Assembly: GCA_021399435.1 (NCBI GenBank)
Contig: JAJTUP010000025.1
Span: 682,001-746,000 of the forward strand
Length of the DNA stretch: 64,000 bases
Origin: Diaporthe sp. PMI_573
Lineage: Eukaryota > Ascomycota > Sordariomycetes > Diaporthales > Diaporthaceae
Direction: 5' to 3'
Shown here: piece after piece, positions 9,943 through 20,989 of the stretch
Layout: each line of letters starts with the position of its first letter
Position numbering within the stretch: the first letter of the stretch is position 1
Position numbers and translations under genes: made by a program
Notes under the pieces: generated by a model
What the model was told of the DNA's origin: nothing
The model's input: the letters and a program-made list of their open reading frames with translations, nothing else
The model's database searches: none

Positions 9943-10926
9943 TCACTGCCCCTCGGGCCGTGCCCGCCGTGCTAACTTCCCTCCATGACGCCGTTTACTA
10001 GATCCCTTCCTAGGGGGGAAGCGATCATCTCTCCCCGTATTCTCTTCCAACAAGCCTTCAAGGTCGACGCCTCGGCGCATTTCATGCTGCCATTTCTTAG
10101 TCATTTCCCCCTTTGGTGTGATTCTCCCAGCTTCAAGGGCCTCCTTCAGCTGGTTCATCTTGATATCGACCATCTTCCTAACCTTCGCCGCCTTGGCAAA
10201 TGGACCACCTGGCATAGAATATGGCGACGCCTCGAGGTCGTTGGTCGCGACAATCCAGAGTGCATCACCCTCCTCGATGTCGCCCTTCGGCTCGAGAGCC
10301 TGGAACACCCCCTCGGGCATGGCGCGCAAGATCACAGCCGGGTGCAGGTCGACACGGTCCTTGGTGAACAGCGACAGGTCCGCGTGGCTCAGCTGGCGCG
10401 TCGCCTTGAGGTGGAACTCGACCGGAGTAGTGACCCGGAGCTTTCGGTCCAGGTACCTGTAAGCCGACAGCAGCTGGACCCGGACGTGGCCCGGAGGCGA
10501 GCTCGCAGATAAATAAAATTCCCTGGCTCTGAATCCCTTAAACTTGCTCTGCTTGATGTTGTCGGGGCGTTGGGTCCCCAGCGGCTGCACCTCGTAGTCG
10601 TAGCCCCCCGGTGGTGGTGGGCGTTTGGACCTGGGCGGCGGATCACCCCTCAGCCAGAGCATATATCCTGGGCGGAGGTGGTCCTGGAGGACCTCCTTCA
10701 CAGGTACTAGCCCTAGATATTTCTCATCCTGCCAAAGCCGGATCGACTGGGATCCAATGTCTGGGACTGCGAGGTCTTCGTAGCCGAGGAGTGCTGTTTG
10801 ACCCAAAGGTGTTCTCTGGCGTATGTGATGCCAGAAATGTATTGACGATCGTTGCCATTCTGCAACTCGTATGCTCGGGGATGCTCCCCGGTACACACAG
10901 AGCCTAGAAAGAATCAGAGAGCACAT
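9943..10926 (-). CDS. Probable mitochondrial translation initiation factor IF-3
   Basis: I start at the ATG at 10926, since the resulting N-terminus (MCSLILSRLCVYRGASPSIR) is Arg-rich, lacks acidic residues and looks like a mitochondrial presequence; an in-frame ATG at 10980 is an alternative. The 327-residue product has the two-part order expected of IF-3: an N-domain-like stretch (IRLWQDEKYLGLVPVKEVL, about residues 60-100) and a C-domain start (FKGFRAREFYLSAS ... VRVQLLSAYRYLDRKLRVT) that matches the lysine-rich REFYL and DLQ-type helix of fungal mitochondrial IF-3. The last 30 residues are very basic. Fungal mitochondrial IF-3s are divergent, so the call rests on pattern rather than identity. 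No intron is needed. Confidence 0.5.
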   Translation of the reverse strand: MCSLILSRLCVYRGASPSIRVAEWQRSSIHFWHHIRQRTPLGQTALLGYEDLAVPDIGSQSIRLWQDEKYLGLVPVKEVLQDHLRPGYMLWLRGDPPPRSKRPPPPGGYDYEVQPLGTQRPDNIKQSKFKGFRAREFYLSASSPPGHVRVQLLSAYRYLDRKLRVTTPVEFHLKATRQLSHADLSLFTKDRVDLHPAVILRAMPEGVFQALEPKGDIEEGDALWIVATNDLEASPYSMPGGPFAKAAKVRKMVDIKMNQLKEALEAGRITPKGEMTKKWQHEMRRGVDLEGLLEENTGRDDRFPPRKGSSKRRHGGKLARRARPEGQ

Positions 10927-11188
10927 TGGCGGTGAAGAAGTAGCGATACAACACGTTGTGGTCAGTCTGTCTGGTGGCAATAAGGTCTTTGTTTGTAGGA
11001 AAATTGGCTACTGGAGCAGGGTTAGGGCATGACATGATTGTTCTGTTTAACCCCCCCCCCCAACCACACGACCCATCCTTACAATGCACCAGCTGTCGTC
11101 CCTTCTTAATTTGTCCAGTGTTGCGGTCTGTGTGACACAATAAACTGACGAAACGTCTTCTCCTCATTTCCGCCGTAGCTCTGGATGG

Positions 11189-12540
11189 TCAAGGGAGTAC
11201 ACTAGTCCGCGTGTCCTTGGCTTGGAACCACTGTTCGTCGATGATCCGGCCTCGTGAACTGGGTTGACCGCCGAAAGCCCGCGGCCAGGCCTCTCCATGG
11301 TTCCAGTTTCTGGTATCGTGTGTGCTGCCACGCCCGAGTCGGGTCCCCGACCGCCACGCATCGGTACAACGGCTTGTCAGTAGCACGGTGTGCTCGCTGA
11401 TCATCTTTGGTAGCGCCGGCACACAGAATACCAACATGACGCACGTTACTTCGGCTATACACCATTCGAGCTCGATCGAGAACTGATATGATGTATCGAA
11501 AACCACGTTTAAGTCGGTAGGATTATCTAGTGCAACGATTCCGACCAGACGACCCACGGATGTGACGATGACTCTGATATAAAGGTAGCCAATAACGAAT
11601 GCAGAAGTACTGAAAAGGGTATTTTTGGACCGTGAACTCACAGTAAACCCACTGAGAAGACCACAAAGACACCAATCTTGCGCGCATTCGTCATTTGTAG
11701 ATTCCAAATGACTGGCTGCGGGAGCAACAAGATCAGAACGTCCAATACTATGTTAATAGAGGCAGTAACGGTGTTGCGAGCCTTCCTATCAGCGCAGTGA
11801 CCTGCAACCCAGAAGTTCCAGAAGCGCTCAAGTGGCTGGCAGCCTGTAAAATTGGCGATAAGGTCTGAAGAATAGAGCATGACCCTGACAGACCAGTAGA
11901 AGGTGTTTCGTGTGGCTCTCGCGACGAAAAGGTGCACCCACTCCAAAAGAATGGCCGTCTTTGCGAAAAGCCACACGAAACAATACCCTGTGGCAATGAG
12001 GAACTCATCCTATTGTTATGACTTAGTCGAACAATTCGGGAAGGCCTCTGCCCAAGCAAGGCCCATAGTTTCAACAGACAACAAAGGTCAGGCACGCACA
12101 TAGCCAATCTCAACGAGAGCTGATCCTGGCAGGTCCCACATATGAGGAAAAAACCTGACGTTGACCCAGAATCGGAGGTAGCTGTACACAACGAGGATAT
12201 ACGAAAGCTGTAGAATATTTAGCTCATACTCATAATAGTCTCATGGAGGAGCCTAAAGTTTACAGGGGAAAGTAGGCCTAGATCTATTGCCGTATACCCA
12301 GTTAGCAAATGCATGTTGATATCGATACTGGCAAAGGCAAGTAGCATATATTCTTCCAGTCTAAGATTCATCACTACAAATAGGCGCGATTATATGCGAG
12401 CTGATGCAGCCACAACGGTAAGAACTATGCAGACAACCAGCAGACATAGTGGACCATTGTTGTGTTTAGCTGGGTGCTCTAAATTTGCCACAGTACCATC
12501 GGGAGGTCGCGATGCCGGACTATGTAGATAACTCTGTACT
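11189..12540 (-). pseudogene. PTH11-like rhodopsin-fold membrane protein, probably damaged
   Basis: Exons 12100-12207, 11642-12009 and 11189-11573 splice cleanly (introns 12010-12099 and 11574-11641) and read as the conserved core of the fungal rhodopsin-like family: WDLPGSALVEIGY, FAKTAILLEW, the C-x-P...FW...G-x-C loop, LLLPQPVIWNLQM and ARKIGVFVVFSVGLL, with at least five membrane helices. The N-terminal part upstream (about 12210-12520) is recognisable (a hydrophobic helix, then RLFVVMNLRLEEYMLLAF) but contains TAA at 12390-12392 where the family usually has Tyr, and I could not find a donor that joins it to the next exon in frame. Family members sense extracellular signals through G proteins, as in appressorium formation. 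I therefore call it a probable pseudogene; an unusual 5' intron is the alternative. Confidence 0.6.
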
Positions 12541-13330
12541 ATTTCGGGCGCGACCATACTGATAATAAGATGTTGTTCACAGGTTGCTGGTGAATAGATC
12601 CAAGATTAGTGTAGATACGTCAAGCAAGGGCCCCGCAGAGGAGCATATGATTGTAACTCCCTATTCTTCGCGTAGCTACGAGCCCGGGCACGCCAGGTTA
12701 TAACTTCCGACATGTCTACCATATGTGTTACGACAGTGTGCAGTAGGTCGCTCGATACGCTCTAAATATAGCGATTGGGACAGCATGAAGGACCGCGCAT
12801 ACTAGTCCTTCCTTTGGGGCTCGAGATTTCCACTGTTAGGGTTGCCAGTCAAAGTCAGAAAGGGCGGCGCCAATGTCATCCTTCGCAAATTAAGACCAAC
12901 TGGAGAGTCTACAGTCAGATTGGCATCGCAGTATGGCGCCATGTGTTGATTCCATTGGGGGCTGCTTGGGGGCTGCCGCTGACCTGATAGCATCGCCCCG
13001 GGCTCTCGAGGTCTGATTCAGCCTAGCCCACATACTTCTAAATTGTGCCTGTCTTGATCGTGCGAGTCTACTACAGGTAAAATCCTCATCAACAATTGCA
13101 TCGTTTATTCGGCATATGGAAGAACCATATGTCTTTGTGGATCGCGACGCCATTATATGCTTTCTGAGATCAACTCATGGTGGGGCTGGTGATTCTCTGG
13201 GATCCCTCTATGTCACTCTTCCGAAATTCTGGTTTTAAGTACCAATTTAATTCAGCCAAATAATTCTGTCCTATCCTCATACCGTCATGTTTCCTTCCAG
13301 TAGCGCCGAAGTCCTTCTCCCAGTCCCATG
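12541..13330. other. Gap, nothing supported
   Basis: Short minus-strand ORFs at 12802-12993 and 12890-13153 have no recognisable features. The last 100 bases are the 3' flank of the secreted-protein gene at 13331. No repeat or RNA gene noticed. Confidence 0.4.
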
Positions 13331-13846
13331 TCACTCCTCCTCGGCCGTCTCAGGGGAGCAAGCAAATTGCCAAGTTAGTCCCGCGCCGCCGCCGTGCGTG
13401 CAGGGCCCGTTCCAATATTCATATGGGCTCTCGGTGAAAACAGGCGCGCATGCCTCGACCGTCTTGCTGGTCTTCCTCTCGACGACGGCGGTGACCTGTG
13501 GGAACTCGTGGATGTCGATATTGTCATCCACGCACGCCAGCTCGAGGTCGTAGTAGGTGGTGTTGGTCGCGTCGTCGGTGATGTTGAAGGGCTTGCGGCA
13601 GATGGGGTCCAGCACGTACGTGTTTGCCACCCTGATGGCCGTCCACGTCGCCGTGCCCTGGATGGCGCCGAAGGTGTCGCACAGCTCCGAGACGTCCTGG
13701 GTTGTGGTCGGGGTGAAGGGTGACCAGCCGACGAACTGGTTCCCGTGCGGGTACCCGAAGGTTCCTAGGTTGATTGTTGGGTAGGTTATGTCCTGCGCTG
13801 AGCTAACAGCCAGGAACGCGGCGGTGATGAGAGTTGCAAAATGCAT
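13331..13846 (-). CDS. Small secreted six-cysteine protein
   Basis: From the ATG at 13846 the product has 171 residues and begins with a clear signal peptide (MHFATLITAAFLAVSSAQ, cleavage likely near Ala-Gln at 17-18). The ORF could start 13 codons further up, but that would bury the signal. The mature chain has six cysteines, two sequons (NIT and NTT), several aromatic residues and an acidic C-terminus (ETAEEE). No enzyme motif is visible. Size, Cys content and secretion fit a candidate effector or a cell-surface protein; I recognise no named family. A single exon suffices. Confidence 0.75.
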   Translation of the reverse strand: MHFATLITAAFLAVSSAQDITYPTINLGTFGYPHGNQFVGWSPFTPTTTQDVSELCDTFGAIQGTATWTAIRVANTYVLDPICRKPFNITDDATNTTYYDLELACVDDNIDIHEFPQVTAVVERKTSKTVEACAPVFTESPYEYWNGPCTHGGGAGLTWQFACSPETAEEE

Positions 13847-14829
13847 TTTGCCTTTGGAAGAGAATGCTGGGCTTTGTGCAAACACGACAGCACGAGTACA
13901 ATAGTTGGTGTCGAGGGGCAGCGGTTGACCACAAGTGATATCGAGGATTTAATGAGCTTTAAATACCCGGCTGTCGTCAGATGCTGAGGTCAAAAGAAGC
14001 TTGGCTGCAGCTGCATGCCGGAATGCTGTCTAGCGCGTTCCTTCCAGTGTTCCTTCCAGTGGATACGGTCAGTCTCATCGGAGTTCCTTTCCAAACTCCT
14101 AGAGTTGAAAAATCGGCAGTTCCCCGGTCATATTACGACCGTCAGACCATAAAGTGGCGGATCTTATGTAGGGCATCAATTCTTGGCGACAATATCGTAT
14201 TTTATGTAGGCAGCTCGCTGGTGACTTGACAAAACCCGGTTTGCTACCGAAGTATTGAATAATACTCTGTCTTACATGCATTTCCGTCAGCAGGAGCCGG
14301 CTTAATATTGGCTGCAGTGTGCGGCTACATTTCTTGATACCCGGCACAATGCGGCACTTGCCCACATATGCACGACCACGGGGCTGTCATACTGCTTATG
14401 ATGATACACGAGCAATGGTTGCCTGGGATTAGGTTCTAGCCGTTATGGGGCAGACATGCAATCCTTCTCGTATTCCAGAGCTGATCACCGCAGTTTGCCA
14501 ATTGTGAGCCTGAGTCAGAGTCACATTATTCTAATGTTTGCAAATAATAGACAAAGTTGACAGGTATTTTAGGTTGTCCAGACTCAGGTGGCCAACAAAA
14601 GACTTGCCCTTTAGCCCTCGCCTGATTGGGACTTACTCGCACTATGCAACATATTGTAATTATTACATTGTTTCATGGATAAGATTTTTATATTAATATA
14701 CTCAATGATGACTATACAATCGAAGAATATACATCAATGGGTATATAGATTCCCGATGTGATTAGATAAGGAGATTGGAAGTGAAACCGTCGCTTCCGAT
14801 AGCCCTTGGCGCGGGCCTCTCGTCCCGGA
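13847..14829. other. Gap, AT-rich towards its right end; no supported gene
   Basis: The first 130 bases are the promoter side of the secreted-protein gene. A small direct repeat (GTTCCTTCCAGTG, twice at about 14038-14062) is present. From about 14640 the base content becomes AT-rich and merges into the repeat relic that follows. Confidence 0.4.
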
Positions 14830-15460
14830 CTACGGCGGTTCCTAGCTAACAGTGTTCACAAACCTCAATTGGGTTACTATACCCACCCCGCTTTCCACCA
14901 GTCACCCCGACTACTACCTTTCCCTTAGCTATAAGCCCTACCCGCCAAACAAAAGTTTTCATATTTATAAACAGACCTTCTTTCTACCTTCTAATCGCCA
15001 TATCTTTAATTATATATAATTTACGGCAACTCTATACCTTCTTATATTATTTAAATTATTATTATATAATTGCCAATATACCTAAATATCTATAGAATTA
15101 CTTTATCTAGCTCGGTAAGCTACTATCTATGGCGCCTATTAGCAAGAAGAATTGCTTTAATAATTTAAAGCTTATTATCTAAATTATTAACAAGCTATAT
15201 ATCTATAGGACCAACGCAGTGTCCCGGCTATATCGGTAATATGCGGCAGACGGTATAAGAGCGGAACTTTCTCTACTGTCGGCTAATAAAGAGAAATAAC
15301 CACTTTAACAACCAGCACCTAGAGCAAATAGAATATGCCAAACAGCACAGTAAGCTTATCGAGTGTCAACATCCTAGGTATAGGGAGGTGTTCTTTAAGA
15401 GCGTGGATTATATATTTATACCTGTAGAGTATTATAAGCCTTAAGGCTTAGATGCTTGAT
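14830..15460. mobile_element. Decayed transposon relic, copy A of a dispersed repeat
   Basis: The left end (from 14837, GGTTCCTAGCT) is an inverted match to 41477-41483 and onward down to about 41160: both copies share the order GGTTCCTAGCT, then TACCCCGCTTTCCACCAG-like, then CCGACTAC, then TTAGCTATAAGCCCTACCCGCC. Similarity fades after about 15010. Inside copy A, bases 15225-15450 still read as a protein-like frame (ERNFLYCRLIKRNNHFNN and KLIECQHPRYREVFFKSVDY are visible) with at least one in-frame stop, so it probably carried a coding sequence once. Strong AT bias suggests RIP. Element type is not certain. Confidence 0.6.
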
Positions 15461-15944
15461 TTTTAGTGGTCTGTATTAAAAATAAATCTTTTTTAGGTTA
15501 TTATAATGGCTCTGTTTGCTAATTTCTTTTCTCTTATTGTTTCGGTGCTTGATTTGTAGCTTATTCTACAGTATACTTTTAGCTGCTAGATTTATCTTGT
15601 TGCCGGTTAAGGGAGGCAACTGTAGCGGCATAGTTAGAGTAGGAACTGGAAACGAGTGCTGGAATTTAAAGAAAGTAAGCCTATCTGGCGAGTCTGGAGC
15701 AAAGCCGGACACAATATCTTTCTCTATGGCCAGTTTGTAGGTCATGACTGCATGTTAACTTGACCATGTCAGCTACCATAATAGCCGTCTCCACTCCGTC
15801 AGCCACGTGAAGTGGGCAGAGCATCTAGATCCACGCAAGCTAGACGACCTGCAACGGCTAGGATTATTTCACTGCCTTGAGTCTGAGTTGCAACCCAAAC
15901 GAAAAGGGACATGCTGCACCTTTGCCGTAAACGCACCTAAGTAT
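15461..15944. other. Gap between repeat relic and broken gene
   Basis: It has a short plus-strand ORF at 15516-15740 with no recognisable features. The DNA is AT-rich on the left and normal on the right. Nothing else seen. Confidence 0.35.
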
Positions 15945-16748
15945 TCAGTAGGCTCGGTCCATCACAGCCTCCGCGGTAAGGCCCTCGAGACTCGAGGGGT
16001 CGCTCTCCATGGTCCACAGATACCACTCAAATAGCTCCGGGATATTATCAAAAATCCGCTCGCTACCCTGCCACTGCCACACAAAATTCCAATTCCAGCT
16101 ACCGTCCAATTCTTAAACATAAACACAGCCGAGCTGTCCCTCCATTACCGTGCCTGAATCCCACACTAGGGCAGCACCCTCTATACCGTACCGATATGGA
16201 GCCTCCTAGGGCTTCATTACACGGTCCGTAATTTTGGAATGCTCATACATGCCATCATGCTGCCAGAAGGACATGGTGTGCTTGGTCATAGTATCAGGCA
16301 ACATGGCTCTATATATCCTAAGTACGTGCCGCGCCAGGACGCGGAACTCCTCCGGGGCCGAGATGATGTCCCTAACCTCCTGAGGCGCTTTCTCCTTCAA
16401 AGCAACGTCGAGCGCGTCGAAGTATGCCGCGGCACGAGTGGCACGTTCCTCCAGGTCCAGTTCGCCGCTGGCGGTGCCATCGACAGCCAGCTCACAAAAA
16501 CAGCCTAAGAGCTCCGCGGCCGCGGACAGGTCCATATATTTGGGGTCTGCCTGGATGAGCTCGTACAACGCCAAAAGCTGCTCTGCATACCACTCCTCGT
16601 CGCTGGTCTCCTCCCTGATCCACTCGTCCGTAAATTCGGCTCTTGTTATGGCGTCGATGTATACCCCGAGCAAGCGTTTGTTTCGCTCCGCCACGACCTT
16701 GCGATAATTAGCCAGAGCGGCCTCAATTTCAGCTGCAGTAGACTTCAT
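15945..16748 (-). pseudogene. Conserved fungal protein broken by two in-frame stops
   Basis: One frame runs from ATG at 16748 to TGA at 15945-15947 (268 codons) with TAG at 16206-16208 and TAA at 16113-16115. The part after each stop keeps the same frame and clear coding character (for example GSWNWNFVWQWQG and FEWYLWTMESDPS), so these are nonsense changes, not the gene's end. CAG-to-TAG and CAA-to-TAA each need a single C-to-T change, as RIP or deamination gives. The N-terminal 180 residues are a mostly helical, acidic, soluble protein (EETSDEEWYAEQLLALYEL, ELLGCFCELAVDG). I believe similar hypothetical proteins exist in other fungi but know no function. A shortened 180-residue product could still be made. 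Confidence 0.7.
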
Positions 16749-17244
16749 GGTGGAGGTGTTGCATATTTGAAACCAATGCTGTTGGTGTGTTCCGTATGTC
16801 GGTGTGATTGGACGATGGTTTGTGGCTTCCTAGAGCGCACAGCGAATATCAAACACCTAGGCGCAGTAAGTATGAAGTGATGAAAGAAAAACCAGGTCAG
16901 ATTTTATCGCTATTTCAGAAGGGTGAGACGTCTAGAAAATTTAGAGTTACAAAGCATTATCGCTGCATGGCATCTGGAGGCTTATCCGTACTTGGCGTTT
17001 CAACCGCATTAACATTATTAATCTCTTGGCCCAGCACTATAATCGCGTACCGGTTAATAGTGCCCCGTCACCTGGTGCTGAGATTCTCTACATAGCGAGC
17101 TTTGTTTGCTGCAGACAAGCAACCCTTCCTAGGAACTGTTCAATTTGAGGCATTGTGGCATTGCACGATTGATCCATCGTTTGGATCCCAGGGTCACGGC
17201 GTCTCCGGCCCGCCAACACCTCCCACGGTAGCTGCTCCCAAACA
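16749..17244. other. Gap, nothing supported
   Basis: A 95-codon plus-strand ORF at 16808-17095 has no domain-like features. The start region of the broken gene at 15945-16748 faces into this gap. Confidence 0.35.
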
Positions 17245-18238
17245 ATGCCGTTCTTCGAGGGTGCTCGGCTTAGGGAGAGGGCTTACCTCTACTTCGGCTG
17301 TGAGAATGACGACAGCGATGCGTGCGCGGCGCTAGTTGTCGACTGCGGCCCCAGTGACGAGGAAGCCGAGCGCGCCACGCGACGACCACCTCGACTCCGC
17401 CCTCGGCGATCACCATGACAGACGCTGGGCCTACTTTATCCACGCCGTTTATCTTCGCCCAAGTCGCCTTCTGGGACACGGGAGTGGGGCTAGCATTTCG
17501 ATGTCTTCAATATCTTTGGCTGAGATACAGACGACGAAGCCATATGACACTGGCAGCGAGAACGGCTGTGGCGTTCTGATAGGGGTTAGTTCTGTGCTCG
17601 CCTTCCACGTGCGATCCCTTTTGCCTTTCATATTTGGCTCGAGATCAAGTTGAAGCTCAGGGAATTAGAAGGAAGCTCTGAGAAGATTACTGGCTAACGC
17701 CCCTACACACCGTATAGCTGATCTGGGATGATGCAGTGCCGCCGGGAGGCGCCAAGATCTGGTTCAACTTCGCCTTCTTCATGAAGAAGGGCTGCGTCAA
17801 GCGCGCAATCGTGACGGACCGGGGCCCAGGGACCACACGCGATGACTTAGGATTCGGAAGGGTGAGGCGGCAAGGACCTACTAGACGAAGCCGAAGCCGA
17901 TCCTGGTGTGGTGCATCCGGCCTCGACGACCGTCAGCGAGCTGGCCAAGGCCAGTCCGCTGCCTAGGACGGACGTGGTACCGTACGGGCAACAACGGGAC
18001 CACGGAATCGCCAGAGCACGACCTGGTCCGACCCGTCAGCCATTGCAAGCATTGCCACCGCTGTCCCCTCGATATTTGCGACGGTCAGTGTTGTTGCGGA
18101 TGTGACTTTTTCGATGGCATGGTCTATGAGAGTGTATGCGACTTTGTCGGAGGATAAGGATGGGATACATAGCTCGGAGGGTCTGCTGAGAAAGGTGGGC
18201 CCGCCAAAGTGCACCGTTGGTGATCTTGGACAAGAGTA
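17245..18238 (+). pseudogene. Possible gene relic in pieces, unrecognised
   Basis: Several short plus-strand stretches look coding but lie in different frames. One starts at an ATG at 17245 (MPFFEGARLRERAYLYFG, acidic after that) and stops near 17418. A second, at about 17395-17580, is hydrophobic (FIFAQVAFWDTGVGLAF). A third, at 17720-17850, reads GGAKIWFNFAFFMKKGCVKR. A fourth, about 18030-18235, is hydrophobic and then charged, ending with a double stop. They could be exons of one small membrane-type gene or the remains of one. I could not join them with convincing introns and know no family, so this is a weak call. Confidence 0.25.
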
Positions 18239-18514
18239 GTGAAACTTTTCAAGACAGTAGACTCTAGGTCTCGATAAAATGAAGTTGAATATATTGGATT
18301 TCAGTTGGTTGGCACCTCTTTCGACTACGTCTTATTTTAAGGTTGAGGATATGAACCCTGTCCCCAGCCAATGGCCAAATGCACGCCCCCCTTCTGCTCA
18401 ATTCACGCCCCCTCTGCCCACATCGGACCCGGCGTGCCGTAGATCTGCCGTAGATCTACCGGCTACTTGTGTTTGCCCCTCCATGACATATGCTTGGGTC
18501 TGTGCCTAATGGCT
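18239..18514. other. Upstream region of the fungal_trans_2 gene
   Basis: I searched all three plus frames here for a Zn2Cys6 cluster (C-x2-C-x6-C...) that would complete the gene that follows, and found none. Short ORFs at 18279-18509 are not recognisable. Confidence 0.4.
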
Positions 18515-20989
18515 AGGAAGAGACCAGTTCATCACCAGCAGTCCCTGGACCGGATTGTGGACGAACCCACTGCTCTTGTTCGGGACACACATCGACTATC
18601 ATCTGCTTGGGACTGCTTGCCAACTTTCATCCTGCCTTGTGCGCCTCCAGTCTGTCACTCGTCTTTGCGGAGATACCCCAGCCCCAAGTGAAGGCCCCTC
18701 GCGAGTTCAAGTTCGTCGGAGGTCCCAGCCGGAAGAGACGCTGTCGCACCGGGCCCGGCGCGGCCGCTCATTCCGCTCGTCCAGCTCCTGAACGCCCGAA
18801 ATCACGTCCGACGTCTCCTCAGCGTACCATAACTGTCGCCAGCGAGGCTCCTACTGCTATTGGATCTATTGTTCGTTCTGCCGCCGCCGTCTCTACTGGA
18901 ACTGTTGACGTTGTCTCTCCTCATCGACTCGACCGCAACCATCCTCCAGTCTCTAATCTGAACCTGCACTTAAACTCACCGTTGCAAGAAGAGAGCCCGT
19001 CTGAGCGGCTGCCCAACGGCTCTGCCACTCCAGGAGAAATACGCGTATCCTCGTCTGCCGCGCCCGGCCCCTCTACTACTGCGTCTGCACCAGCTGGGCC
19101 AACGCCCAACCTTGCTCGGATCGACTCCACCCTCCCGGCTCTTCAAAATGCAAACCATTATGATGACATGGAGGCCGGCGGCTTCCTAGATTGGCCCTCT
19201 GAAGATCACATCGCTGCCCCCAACATAGATAATATAGGGATCCCCTCACCCACAAATAATCTCTTCACTCCTTTTGACTCCATATTTCAGATGCCTTTTT
19301 TCTCGACTACAGAACAACTTTTGCAAGACCCCATTGAGCCTCCGGGGCGGAGTGGTTTCGGGAACAACGCTGTCCCCACCGCCCAGGGCCACAAAGATGC
19401 TTCTGATAGTACCGTGGACGATATCGGTCTCGCGGATTCTGTTGAGCCCGGCCATGGCGACAACCAGGACAGCCCAGTCTTTGGTCATGGCTTGTCAGGC
19501 AACGGATCGTCAGACTCGACTGAGAGCATCGACCGCAATGACGACTCTTACGTACCCATTGCACCTGTTATCGATAATATCAGCGAGAAATTCTCCAGAC
19601 TGTTCGAACAATGTAAGTAAATTGGCCGCCTGGAACAAATGATTCTGTCTGCCTAGGATGAGTTGGCTATGAACTAAGAGAGTGCACGAATTCCGTTCAT
19701 GCTAACAAGTGTGTCCCAGATGATCAAGAATTTTGTGTGTGGCCGCTCACGCATGACTTCGAAGCCAACCCCTTTCGCTACGATGCTGAGACTGGCAGAG
19801 GGTCTCCACTTTTATGGCATTGTATCCTCGCCCTGTCCTACAAGCACATCTATCAGGAAACGGGACAGTCTCTGGCTGAGGCCAAGGCTCACAAAAGGAA
19901 GGCAACGCAACTTCTCGAAGAGCTAGAGAATGATCCTCATTCGCCCACGGCGCAGGGCAATCTTCTGGATGCGCTTTTGATCCTCATAACTTTAGATTGT
20001 GCCACATCGGCCCGGGGTCCATGGGTGTCACATCTCAACCGCGCCCACAAGATACTCGAAGCCATCAACCTCCTCAAAATACCCAGAACACCTCGCATGC
20101 AAGCACAGATTGACATGCTCGTATGGTATGAATCTTTTCGCTTGAACTTCATCAAGGCAATTCCCCCATTTCCGTCGTGTCTGCAAATCCATCCAAGAAG
20201 CTGACTTGACCTCGCTGCTACACTAGGTGGGACGTTACCCTCGCCCTCACCACTCGCCAAGGTCTTGTGCTATCGGGCCCCAATGTCGCAGCCACATTCA
20301 ACCAGAAAGCCGTGTCGTCAACCTTCTACAACGTCTCAGGGTGCCCAGACGACCTCTTCAAATACATGTTCCGACTGGGCCTGTACGCGCGCGAGTTCGA
20401 GCTCGCCGCCCATATGACGTGCGTTAAATTCGACCTGGGCCCTGTTCTCGCCGTCGAAGCAGCCATAAAGAACTGGCGGGCACCACAGTTTGACGACCCG
20501 GACGCCGAGTTTGGCCAGGCCGGCTCCTGCTCATCCATCCTGCCCGACGCCGAGGCCATGGACCCGACCGAGGCCATGCATTACCTGCAGGACTTGCACC
20601 ACTGCGCCCAGGCGTGGCGCTTCGCGCTTCTCCTCTACATCGAGCGTGTCTTCAAGTGGCAGAGGGACGAGCCAGTGCCCCCGAACCTCGGGTTCCTGGC
20701 GCGCAAGACGCTCAACAACGTCACGTCGTGCCGGCCCAGCGATATGGTCCAGAAGCAGCTCCTGCTTCCTGTCTTTCTTGCGGGCTGCGAGACCGTGGAT
20801 GATAATCTGCGGGAAGAGGCTCGGAAATACTGTTTCTGGTGGGGTGAGAAGACTCGGTATAATATGTTTCTCACGACGCTGGGCCTACTCGAAGAGATCT
20901 GGGCAAACAAGGAACCTGGTAGCTGGTGGGGTTCTCTAATGGACACAAATTGCGGCGTCAGCGCTCCCAGGCAATACTTGTTTGGGTGA
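18515..20989 (+). CDS. Fungal_trans_2-type transcription factor without visible zinc cluster
   Basis: Three exons join in frame: up to 19612, 19720-20125 and 20227-20989, with introns 19613-19719 (GTAAGT, branch GCTAACA) and 20126-20226 (GTATGA...ACTAG). The last two exons (about 390 residues) read as the fungal-specific regulator domain PF11951: RGSPLLWHCILALSYKH, then HLNRAHKILEAINLL, then LVWWDVTLALTTRQG and the long helical C-terminal half ending PRQYLFG. Exon 1 is Ser/Pro-rich linker with a basic patch (GPSRKRRCR) as is usual just after a Zn2Cys6 domain. Its frame is open from 18515, but the first in-frame ATG is only at 19168. So either an upstream exon supplies start and DNA-binding domain, or the 5' end is lost. 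It lies next to the amine/D-amino-acid gene group and transcribes towards it. Confidence 0.75.
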
